From positions 6,842,501 through 6,906,500 of the forward strand of contig OZ024869.1 of the NCBI GenBank assembly GCA_964017185.1: DNA of 64,000 bases, read 5' to 3'. This DNA is from Rugalucina vietnamica. Lineage: Eukaryota; Mollusca; Bivalvia; Lucinida; Lucinidae. The notes under the pieces were generated by a model that was not told the DNA's origin, did no database searches, and saw nothing but the letters and a program-made list of their open reading frames with translations. Below are positions 21,761 to 30,035 of the stretch, piece by piece. A program made the translations under genes and the position numbers. Numbering within the stretch: position 1 is the stretch's first letter; each line of letters starts with the position of its first letter.

Positions 21761-22735
21761 TTACAACCTCTGAATTTGCTGCTTCATTTTTTCTGCCACT
21801 ATAAATTTATCTTCGAAAGAAAGGGATAAATACTTCCTATAAGCGTCAGATTTCCAATCACCATGTAATTGGATCAAATCAGCTGGTACCCCGGATTTGA
21901 ATGCATAACTACAACCACCTCTTCTAAAGGAATGTGAACTGTATAAATTTGAATCTAATCCTATTTTATGAATAACACTCTTTAATTTGGCCTGATACTG
22001 TTTATAAAAAATGAAATCGTTCTCATGTAACTTGAATAACGGATCTTCTTTCTTAGATTTGATCACAGAACACATTTGATAATAAGCTGCTACAGGACAT
22101 AAAATAGAACCCGGAATGGCAATTAGCGGCGTTTTTTAAACTCGTTCACCAAACTGTATTGTCTTAGACCAACGCATGCTTACAATCAAAATGCTACTGT
22201 CACCCTGCACATCCTTGTGACATAAAAATTTCTTTTCTTTCAAGTCTTGTTTACTAGTCGGAACTAAATTAGATTTACGAGCAAACAAATAAAAAGCAAA
22301 CAAAAATAAACACCAGTAAACAATATTCTCTGATTTTGTCATATCTAAAATATCAAATATTTGCAACAAAATATTTGGCGTGATGGGTTCAGCTTGCTTT
22401 ATGCAATAAGGATGTAATCTTGCAATTCCTTTTAAACCTAAATTAATAATGAAAGAATTGATGTGTTCAATAGAATATCCTAAAATTAAATTCATTGTCT
22501 TAACTCCACTCAAATAATTCTTGATTGATTGTACAGATTTTAAACTTCTGCTCAAAAACTGTGAATATAAACTTAAAACCTCTGTTGTAGTTGGTAAATA
22601 GGACAAACCAAAGTACACACAAAATAACAAATAAGACTCCCATTGTATTTTTAAATTCTTCCTCGTGCCTGTTGCATAAGCCGATCTTCGTGATGCATTC
22701 AAATCTTGTCTTAAAGAAAACAGCTGTTCATCTGA
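21761..22735 (-). pseudogene. Tyrosine recombinase of the Ngaro-like element, one in-frame stop
   Basis: The N-terminal SAM-like core-binding region (frame from about 22735) contains LRQDLNASRRSAYATGT and the first catalytic Arg in FARKSN. A TAA at 22138-22136 interrupts the frame after FGERV. The same frame then continues with TPLIAIPGS, HSFRRGG (the His-x-x-Arg), LHGDW and DAYRKYL (Tyr nucleophile) to the stop at 21761. All catalytic residues can be read, so this nonsense change is the only visible lesion. The enzyme would join the circular DNA intermediate to the target at the AATT core. Confidence 0.85.
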
Positions 22736-22742
22736 AAAAATA

Positions 22743-24074
22743 TTACCATGTATTAATGAATTTGAATAATTCTACGGGTACCTTATACTCATGTAAATCG
22801 AAATGACTAGTTAACTGAAAAAACTGTGATTCATTCTTAGGATCTAAATGAAACCTCGACAAAAGATCACTAATTCTATTTGTCTTTGAATCTAGATGAA
22901 CGGTCTTAATTTCAAATTCCAATATAGCTGCCAAGTAAGCAATTTCACGCAAACCAGATTGCAGTAACTCACACTTAGCCCTACCGGATGAAATAACTTG
23001 ACAAACCGCCTCGTTGTCACAAAAGATCTGTATACGTTTACCCTTAAAGTATTTTCCCCACAATTTCAAACAAACAATTATAGATAGCATTTCTAAAACA
23101 TTGATGTTTAAATTTCTCTCTAAGATGAAATCTGGAAAAATTGTATGGAAATAACTTCCTTGCCAAAAACCTCCGCAGCCTGACAAACATGAATCACTGG
23201 AAAAAATTGAATCTGGTTGACACCATTCCTCGTATAACATCATTGAAATTCCATTGTAATGAGGTAAAAACTTATACCACCACAAAATGTCTTTTTTTGC
23301 AAAATCAGGTATGTTATGTAAAGTGCCTGGCTTTTCTTTATAAAGGACTTTTAACCATTTGATTAAACGAGAAATGAAAATTCTACCAGGCCGAACACAT
23401 GAAGCAACAAAATTCAGTTTACCTATTAAAGATTGTAAGTCTCTTAAAGTTGCATTTTCCCTATCTAACCAAGATCTGAGTAATAAATTTAATTCTTTTA
23501 AACGTTCTTCTGTAATTTCAATTGTCATCGTTTCAGAATTAAATAAAACGCCGATAAACAACATTTTGGTCGAGGGAAAACATGCCTTTTTAATTGCTTC
23601 TTCAACTCCACATTGACATAAAACTTTCCTCAAAGTCAAAAAGGCGAAATGAGCATTCTCAGCACGTTCCGCAGAAGCTAAATCATCTATATAATTTAAT
23701 ATATATATTCCTAACTTGAAAAGAATGAAAGTAAGCGCATTAGAAAATCTTTGTGCAATATAAGCACTAGACCTACAACCCATACTCAAAACCGTATCGC
23801 AAAAAAGGTGCTTTTTCCAAACAAAGCTTACTAAATGCATACTTGATGGGCAAATATTGATTTGTCTATAAAAGCGTCGCATATCGCACTTGAACATCAA
23901 ACAACCTCGACCTTTAATTTTAATAATTTCTATGAAATCATCAACTTTCGGATAGAGCACCCTTATGTTTTCGCCTAAATATTCATCCTTTAAAATAAAA
24001 TCATTAATAGAAAAACCATGCGGAAAACTTAAGTCCAAAATGACTCGTCTCTCATCCGTATCTTTCTTTGGCAC
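22743..24074 (-). CDS. Reverse transcriptase-RNase H of the Ngaro-like element
   Basis: A 443-codon open frame. RT motifs: PKKDTDERRVILDLS, CDMRRFYRQINI (first Asp) and the YIDD active site within LNYIDDLASA. RNase H follows with SSDSCLSGCGGFW, NVLEMLSI, IFCDNEAVCQ and a late Asp in NRISDLLSRF. Both domains look complete. The N-terminal part of the RT region lies in another frame (24080-24640), so the 24074 boundary is a frameshift and not a real start. Confidence 0.9.
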   Translation of the reverse strand: MPKKDTDERRVILDLSFPHGFSINDFILKDEYLGENIRVLYPKVDDFIEIIKIKGRGCLMFKCDMRRFYRQINICPSSMHLVSFVWKKHLFCDTVLSMGCRSSAYIAQRFSNALTFILFKLGIYILNYIDDLASAERAENAHFAFLTLRKVLCQCGVEEAIKKACFPSTKMLFIGVLFNSETMTIEITEERLKELNLLLRSWLDRENATLRDLQSLIGKLNFVASCVRPGRIFISRLIKWLKVLYKEKPGTLHNIPDFAKKDILWWYKFLPHYNGISMMLYEEWCQPDSIFSSDSCLSGCGGFWQGSYFHTIFPDFILERNLNINVLEMLSIIVCLKLWGKYFKGKRIQIFCDNEAVCQVISSGRAKCELLQSGLREIAYLAAILEFEIKTVHLDSKTNRISDLLSRFHLDPKNESQFFQLTSHFDLHEYKVPVELFKFINTW

Positions 24075-24079
24075 AGAAT

Positions 24080-24640
24080 TTACAGGTGATATTTGATCTT
24101 TGTTGTGAAAGGATTACTTTTAAAAGGCCCAAGAATTGATTTGTTTTCAGCCTCTTTCTCTAAATATTCTAACATAGAATCAGGAAATTCTGTTGCTCCA
24201 GAGTGATTTCTATGTTTCCATAAATTTTTTCGATCACCTATTTCCAAAATATCATCATTTCCAATATAACCGATTGGAAAGCCAAATTCCAACAAATCAC
24301 ATATTTCTATATCCTTATAATCTGATAATGCTTTTCTCAAATATTCAAAATCCATTCTAAAATTCACTTTGATTTTACAACTCTGATAATTGAATTTTCC
24401 AGAAGCTAAAACTTTCTCATGAGCATCTAAAAAATATTCCATTGTATTTTGACTTATATGTTTTTTAGTAAATTTGCACACATCACATTTGTTGGAATGC
24501 TTACAAATACAAGTTGTATGATCTTTAAAGTGTTCCTTATTAAGCTCTTTTTCACAAAATTTGGGAAAAAATATATTAACTAACTCATTCTGATGATCAT
24601 CAACTGTAAAAATTTTAACTACTTTTTCCCTAGACCGAAG
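24080..24640 (-). CDS. N-terminal pol region, in frame with gag but behind a TGA
   Basis: From the codon after the gag TGA (24643-24641) the same frame stays open for 186 codons. It holds a Cys-rich motif (CICKHSNKCDVCKF) and ends NPFTTKIKYHL and a stop. The expected continuation of the RT (ISPVNSVPKKD) is in another frame beginning about 10 bases earlier. One base appears to be missing in the ACAACAAAG run near 24095. This is either decay or recoding. Confidence 0.75.
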   Translation of the reverse strand, partial: LRSREKVVKIFTVDDHQNELVNIFFPKFCEKELNKEHFKDHTTCICKHSNKCDVCKFTKKHISQNTMEYFLDAHEKVLASGKFNYQSCKIKVNFRMDFEYLRKALSDYKDIEICDLLEFGFPIGYIGNDDILEIGDRKNLWKHRNHSGATEFPDSMLEYLEKEAENKSILGPFKSNPFTTKIKYHL

Positions 24641-26029
24641 TCAAGCGTTAAGATGTGGGCATGCGGTAGAACTTTCTGGATGATCTAATTTTTTCTTGTC
24701 CTTTAACCAGCAAGATGCACAAATGTGCAAAGCCAATCTTTGCTCCCCTTTAACTACTTTTAGATGATTAGATTTGTGACTGCATTTATTGCGTTGATAT
24801 TCCCCACAAAACCATACCTTTTCAGCTTTTTCATCAGATTTTGCATGATAATTTGCCTTTCGTGTTTGCTGATAATCTTTCCCTTTCAACAAATATTTGT
24901 TAAGCAATGCACTTTCTAAATAAGAAGGGTCATCTGACCAGGTTTTTCGACCTCTTTCAATATCTCTTACGAATGCTGCATAATACGCCTTAAGCCCTTT
25001 AAATTCGTACATTGAACAATAATATACGATTTTCTTTAGAAAATCTATTCGGCCTTGTTTTTCAACCTGCGATATATCATCCTCGGAAATGATCCCAAGC
25101 TCACCTGCTATGAACTGTTTCATATCTAAATCATCATATTTCAATTGCTTACTAACAAATTCAAATTGCAAGTAAGCTTGAGGCCATCGCTGAGGATGCT
25201 TTACCCTGTCAGCTGCCTTCGCATTTATGCCAGATTTAACTTTCTTCTTCTTTTTCTTCTTCTTACTATCATCACTATCTCTATCAGACTTTTCTGATTC
25301 AAAATAACTGCTATTTGACTCTGAGTCTACTGGGTTTGAGTCTTCAACCTCGTCATTTAAAGCAAATTGCTTCATAAGCTTATGAACCTTAGCTTTTAAA
25401 TGTTTATTCTTCCTTAAATTATCAATCGTTATGATTTCGTCACCGTCACTTTCATCTTTCACAGATTGTTCAGTCAAAGGAGGCACAGGAGGCACAGTTT
25501 TTGATTTACCTCTTAAAGTTTTGACTTTCTGTTGCTTAGCCTTCAGTTCTTCTCTCATTTCCTGTAACTTCTTGGATTTACTAAGACGTCTTTCTTCGTC
25601 ATCCAACTGCTTCATTTGTTCCTTAATCAAACCCATTTCTTCATCAATGTCACTTTCATTTTCAACCGGAAGTGACCCTGTTTTTGGTTTGGTTCCCGTC
25701 ATTGGTGTCTTAGCTAGTGACTCAGCCACCGTGAGTTTGGCTGCACCAGCACCACTGGAACTTGTTCCCGCCTTAGGAGTAACCACAGATTTACTACTCG
25801 CCCCCTTGAGACTACCACTGGAACCTGTCCCTGCCAAAGGAGTGGCCGCTGACTTGCCACCCGAAATACCACCCTTAGGAGAACCGTCCTTTGAAGACTT
25901 GTTTTCACTAGTTTTTGAGGATTTCTTATCAGAGTTCCCAGCCACCAGAGACTCGACACTCCCCTGTAGTCCTTCTTTGTCCATGACTCTGTAATTTAAT
26001 TTGACTTTGCTCTTTCGAGCTTTGGACAT
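24641..26029 (-). CDS. Gag-like protein of the Ngaro-like element
   Basis: A 462-codon frame from ATG at 26029 (MSKARKSKVKLNYRVM). It has a Ser/Gly/Lys-rich N-terminal third, a charged coiled-coil-like stretch (about residues 145-200, EEERR/KSKK), an acidic Ser-rich patch followed by a Lys-8 run, and a folded domain around WPQAYLQFEFVSKQL. A C-terminal Cys/His cluster (WFCGEYQRNKCSHKSNH, then HICASCW and CPH) is typical of DIRS-class gag zinc-binding ends. The frame is open further upstream, but only from non-ATG codons. Confidence 0.82.
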   Translation of the reverse strand: MSKARKSKVKLNYRVMDKEGLQGSVESLVAGNSDKKSSKTSENKSSKDGSPKGGISGGKSAATPLAGTGSSGSLKGASSKSVVTPKAGTSSSGAGAAKLTVAESLAKTPMTGTKPKTGSLPVENESDIDEEMGLIKEQMKQLDDEERRLSKSKKLQEMREELKAKQQKVKTLRGKSKTVPPVPPLTEQSVKDESDGDEIITIDNLRKNKHLKAKVHKLMKQFALNDEVEDSNPVDSESNSSYFESEKSDRDSDDSKKKKKKKKVKSGINAKAADRVKHPQRWPQAYLQFEFVSKQLKYDDLDMKQFIAGELGIISEDDISQVEKQGRIDFLKKIVYYCSMYEFKGLKAYYAAFVRDIERGRKTWSDDPSYLESALLNKYLLKGKDYQQTRKANYHAKSDEKAEKVWFCGEYQRNKCSHKSNHLKVVKGEQRLALHICASCWLKDKKKLDHPESSTACPHLNA

Positions 26030-26346
26030 TGACAGAACTTTGAAAGTTTGAGTAAAGGTATAACTCAAAAGTACAATAATAAGAACTGAGAGTTTGTGAG
26101 AGCACAACTCAAAGGTACAAAAAGAGTTTGTATGAAAGCACAACTCGAAGAAAACGAAAGTTCAGTGCATCAGCTGATCAACACACCACGTGTCGAGTCA
26201 TAAACAACTAGAATTTCATTTTAAATGACTTCTGAAGAATGACAGTTATTGGTAATAACTAAAACGTCAATAAAGATTCGCTCCCAGTTCAAAAGCGATG
26301 TCCTCTCTTAAATAACGAGGAAAAAACACTCAGAAAAAGTCTTTTT

Positions 26347-26604
26347 CAAAATCTTGACTTCCACTCTTGAGTAAAACGAAAAACTGTGAAGAAAAGGCGC
26401 GAAGGATTCCGAATATGCTCAACTTTAACCAATGAAAACTCTTGTAAATAAATCAACCAATCGCAAAGTTTGTTAGAAAACTTGCGACAAATTTGTGTGC
26501 CAAGAAACCGAAGCCGAATCCTTTAGCGTAAAACTGTGTACTTTAAAAACGAAATCGAGTTCAGTCCCATAATTAAATATTTTTAGAATAAAAATAATCC
26601 AATT
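26347..26604 (-). repeat. Ngaro-like split repeat A1
   Basis: The 5' end of the element, a copy of A2 at 19893-20150, with the AATT core at 26601-26604 abutting the right flank. Confidence 0.92.
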
Positions 26605-26720
26605 TCAGAATGATTCGTCGCCGTATACTCAGTTCCTACTGTATCGCGGTAGCTTCTGAATCGCGGCATTTGCATATCACGTGAATTTTCTAGCCTGTTC
26701 TTCAGGGGTGGATTCAGGAT
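26601..26720 (-). repeat. Right flank of the Ngaro-like insertion (segment d)
   Basis: 120 bp, matching 27445-27564 with one visible mismatch (GTATCGCGG/GTATTGCGG). It contains the last codons of the open frame at 26677-26997. Confidence 0.9.
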
Positions 26721-26997
26721 CCTCATTTTGTTCTCGATCAAAATCAACAACGTCAAATTCTGACCCTATCACCGGTTGTTCTGTCCCTGACCTTGCACTC
26801 AATCCGGAGGCGCCCGAGGGGTTTTCAAGGAGGGGTTCCCCAAAATCGACTTCAGTCCCAATCTCATCAACATTCACCTTCTGTTGTTTCGCATCCTTCG
26901 AAATTTGACTTTCTCCGTCACTCATCTTCTTATAATCGATCTTCTTACGATTACGTAAAGATCGAACTTCACTTCTAGAGTCTAGCTCTTTGTTCAT
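26677..26997 (-). CDS. Second, unrelated gag-like open frame (106 codons)
   Basis: ATG at 26997 opens MNKELDSRSEVRSLRNRKK. The body is acidic (VDEIGTEVDFGE, DVVDFDREQNEDPES) and ends EEQARKFT. Its length, charge pattern and position next to an A-like terminus at about 27300-27361 suggest the start of another retroelement's gag. No zinc motif is present. Confidence 0.4.
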   Translation of the reverse strand: MNKELDSRSEVRSLRNRKKIDYKKMSDGESQISKDAKQQKVNVDEIGTEVDFGEPLLENPSGASGLSARSGTEQPVIGSEFDVVDFDREQNEDPESTPEEQARKFT

Positions 26998-27049
26998 CGA
27001 AGAATTTACCCGGGATTTATGCCATTACAAAATCCCAAAATGTCCCCCA

Positions 27050-27361
27050 CAAATTAAATGTACATGAATGATAAAAATAGAACGGCCACAGTGGAGATCG
27101 AAGGGAATTTCTCTTTAAACAAACGAGAAGAAAGATCGACAAAGATTGTCAATATTTTATAAGACGAGAACTTCACTTTTCAACGGCCGTCTTCGTCGAA
27201 AGATTTTCAAACTGTGCCGAAAAGTTGACAACAAAGGAAATTTTAGCCAATAAATTTTTAGTACTAAAAATAGATATAGACACAGTCGAACGAGATACCG
27301 AAAGGCAAAAAGGAGTCAATTCGTCTCCATAATTAAATATTTTTATTTGTTAAAAATCTTC
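27050..27361 (-). repeat. A-like terminus of a second Ngaro-type family
   Basis: On the minus strand the end reads AAAAATATTTAATTATGGAG followed by ACGAATTGACTCC. The A1 end of the full element reads AAAAATATTTAATTATGGGA and then CTGAACTC in the same position. Similarity is confined to the outer ~60 bp, so this is a related but distinct family. Confidence 0.4.
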
Positions 27362-27564
27362 CAACGGTACAAATAATCATCCCTGATTGCCTATAGATAA
27401 ATTTGGGAAATCGTTCTTTTAAAAATTAAAGTGATTAAATTGTAAATTTCAGAATGATTCGTCGCCGTATACTCAGTTCCTACTGTATTGCGGTAGCTTC
27501 TGAATCGCGGCATTTGCATATCACGTGAATTTTCTAGCCTGTTCTTCAGGGGTGGATTCAGGAT
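27362..27564 (-). repeat. Uninterrupted b-d copy: the empty target site of the Ngaro-like insertion
   Basis: 27362-27448 equals segment b (18978-19064) and 27445-27564 equals segment d (26601-26720). They are joined here through the same AATT that borders the retrotransposon. This is the sequence expected before insertion. Confidence 0.88.
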
Positions 27565-27571
27565 TTCTGAA

Positions 27572-28189
27572 CAGGCTCAGGACAAATCAAAATTTAGCTA
27601 CAGAGCTCGATTTAGCTATAGTAGCTAAAAGGAGCTTTAAAAATTGTGTATATTTCATATATGTTTTAATAAACTTTAACATTGTGAAAAAATTGCAGGC
27701 AAATACTCGATTAAAATTGTTAACAACTTTAAATATTTTGTGTAAACAACATTTTTCTGAAAATCCAGAGAAGAAATTTCTGCAAAAAACACCATTTCTG
27801 TTTATTGCAGAAAATGAGAATTCATAAAACCCCAATCAACAGTTAGATATGCTATCATATTTTTTTCTGCTGCATAAATTGTGTTCTGTGTTTGGCATTC
27901 CATTTTTTTTTTTTGCAATGACTGCCACAATGAGGTATTTTATAACATCTCATTTCCTGCAATTATAAAATGAAGTTTTTGCAAAAAAGTCTTGGCTGGA
28001 TTTTCTCAAATTTGATGTTTACACAACCAATACAAAGTAGTTAACATTTTTTATTAATCATTTACTTGCAATTTTTTCAATGAGTCTTTATTATGATATA
28101 TATATGAAATATACACAATTTTAAAGCTCCTTTTAGCTACTATAGCTAAATCGAGCTCTGTAGCTAAATTTTGATTTGTCCTGAGCCTG
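27572..28189. mobile_element. Hairpin (foldback) element with 5-bp target duplication
   Basis: 618 bp flanked by CTGAA on both sides (27567-27571 and 28190-28194). The arms begin CAGGCTCAGGACAAATCAAA and match perfectly for about 70 bases. Weaker complementarity continues to the centre. It has no coding capacity and is probably mobilised by a transposase elsewhere. Confidence 0.88.
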
Positions 28190-28494
28190 CTGAAGCGGGG
28201 GTTCAAATCTGGAAAAGGGGTTCGTTAACTTCGTTTGCCTAAATTGTTTTGCAGAAATTCCCCATCTAAAAAAAATAATATGGGCCCACTGGCCCAGTGG
28301 GTGGTTCGATCGAACCCCTTGAAGCCCCTCTAAATCTGCCACTGAGAACACCCTACATTCAACATCTTTTGTGGCAAACGTCAAGACCGTATAATGCCTT
28401 GCCTCAGCTGCCATATTTGGAGCAACTTTCATCCTGTAGCTGTTGCTTGTGATGTTTATTGGCTGTAATCTGTAATGGTTAGAATCCGTCAAAG

Positions 28495-29365
28495 GAGTAA
28501 AACATTCAAAGGGATGTGTTCCTTTACCGGAATGTGCCTAATTACTGGAATGGTATTGAAATCCGGTGCGTTCCTTTACCAGAATGGACTACCGAAATGG
28601 ACATTTATATGTGTCCTTGAGTATTTTTTTTCATTTGGTCTTTTAGGACAAATTTGTCTAGGATGTACACAGACAGGGTTTAGTTCGAGAATCGTGTAGT
28701 TTAAGTACAGTTAAAGTGTGTTCCGTACGATGGGGTAGCCTGGGTCAGGGACCCATATATTCTTATAGGTCACTGTCACAGTGCCAGCACATTTTACTCA
28801 TTTCTACTTCTATTCACCCCTGTTTTGGTGTAGAACATACACTGGTGATTTCTATACATTTTAATCATATAAACTTCTGAATAGTGATCCCATCCCGGAC
28901 ATCACCACTGGGCTACCCTAACCACACTGGGAAGTCAATTTTGCTATACTAAGATGAAATTTATTTTATACAAACTATTTTTATGACTCCAGAAATACAT
29001 TTCATGCAGACAAAATACATTTAAAGCACCCAAAGCCACAGTATAATGTCCATTCCGGTAGTCCGTTCCGGTAATTATGTCCATTCCGGTAAAGGAACAC
29101 ACCCATTGAAATCAAATGAGTAAAAGGTGTTCGCTCTGTGACTATGATCCAAGCGTACATGTGCATTCCCGTTAGGCTTCTATCCCATCATATAGAACAC
29201 AATTTTGCGGTACCTAAGCCACACAGTTCTCGGACTAATTAGAGTCTGTGCATATTCCAGGCCACCCTTTAAAGACTAAATAAAAGGTAACCCAGGACAC
29301 ATATAAATGTCCATTCCAGTAGTCCATTCAGGCAATCATGCTCATTCCGGTAAAGGAATGCACCA
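28495..29365. repeat. Inverted clusters of CCATTCCGGTA-type motifs
   Basis: 28500-28605 carries several TTACCGGAATG/TACCAGAATGGACTACCG copies. 29048-29105 and 29311-29365 carry the inverted form (CCATTCCGGTAGTCCGTTCC). The first and second clusters could be the ends of one ~600-bp element, with the third cluster a neighbour. Confidence 0.6.
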
Positions 29366-29625
29366 CATTCAATTGGACAAGGTGGTTCATGCTGTACAAT
29401 TGTGGGTAATTAACCCTCATCAATTGACCTTTTACAAACTGGCTATGAAAGCCAGGCACTTGTACTGCAAAAGCCTGCAATTTCAAGCATTTACATCAGT
29501 CTGGATTCTGGATAGTCTTATTCAAGGTCTCATATACTGATCAAAATACTTTTAAGAAGTTGTAAACATTTTATCTTTTTGTCAACCTTTAATGCTTGGA
29601 AGACAATAACCTGTCTTTTTCATGC

Positions 29626-29760
29626 ACAGTGGAGTGGTAAGTTAATGTATCAGACTTCAGGCTGAGGGATCCTTGGTTCAATCCTTGGCCAGGACTTAGT
29701 CTGTAGTAGCGTAAACCTTTAAGCAAGACACTATATCGCAGCTCAATGTGTACTTGTTTA
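29626..29760 (+). mobile_element. tRNA-derived SINE-like fragment
   Basis: GGAGTGGTAAGTTAATG resembles an A box and GGTTCAATCC at 29675-29684 a B box. TTAAGCAAGACACT follows. The tRNA fold is not conserved. Confidence 0.5.
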
Positions 29761-29867
29761 TAATGTTCCTTATAGAAGATGTAGCAATAAAAGCTCCACA
29801 GACTGAGAGCTTATGTTAGTTATAATATGCACTTCTTTTGAAATCTTGAAAAACATCATTTTTGCAG

Positions 29868-30035
29868 GAGAATACCATTGACAATTTAATAATGTTTCAG
29901 CCTGTACTTGTGACAACTGCAAGCTCTGGTAGTTTAGACACTGATACCATTCCTGTGGATACAGAAGAATCACGAGACAGTCCAGTTATCACATACACGG
30001 ACAAGATACCAGTCTTTAAAGATCCTAAGTTTGTG
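29868..30035 (+). CDS. INO80C: INO80C exon 1 (coding)
   Basis: Acceptor-like TTTTTGCAG ends at 29867. ATG at 29892 gives MFQPVLVTTASSGS, resembling the PIVATTSTPG start region of vertebrate INO80C. The donor is GTACAT at 30036. A second AG (TTTCAG at 29900) lies inside and would remove the ATG. Confidence 0.82.

Larger units (their letters stand above)
19061..26604 (-). mobile_element. Ngaro/DIRS-class tyrosine-recombinase retrotransposon
   Basis: Reading on the minus strand the order is A1 (26604-26347), gag-like ORF, RT-RNase H, tyrosine recombinase, SGNH hydrolase, B1 (20315-20147), A2 (20150-19893) and B2 (19229-19061). The A and B copies are nearly identical pairs. This A1-ORFs-B1-A2-B2 split-direct-repeat layout, with a recombinase instead of an integrase, defines Ngaro-like DIRS-class elements. 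Some of these are known to carry an SGNH hydrolase. Every junction (flank-B2, B1-A2, A1-flank) shares the core AATT and there is no target duplication, as expected for recombinase insertion. Three coding lesions are visible (separate entries). Confidence 0.92.

Noticed and set aside
22743-24074. Independent start of a polymerase ORF at 24074
   Set aside because: The codon there is GTG, and sequence homologous to pol continues upstream in another frame, so it is a frameshift boundary.
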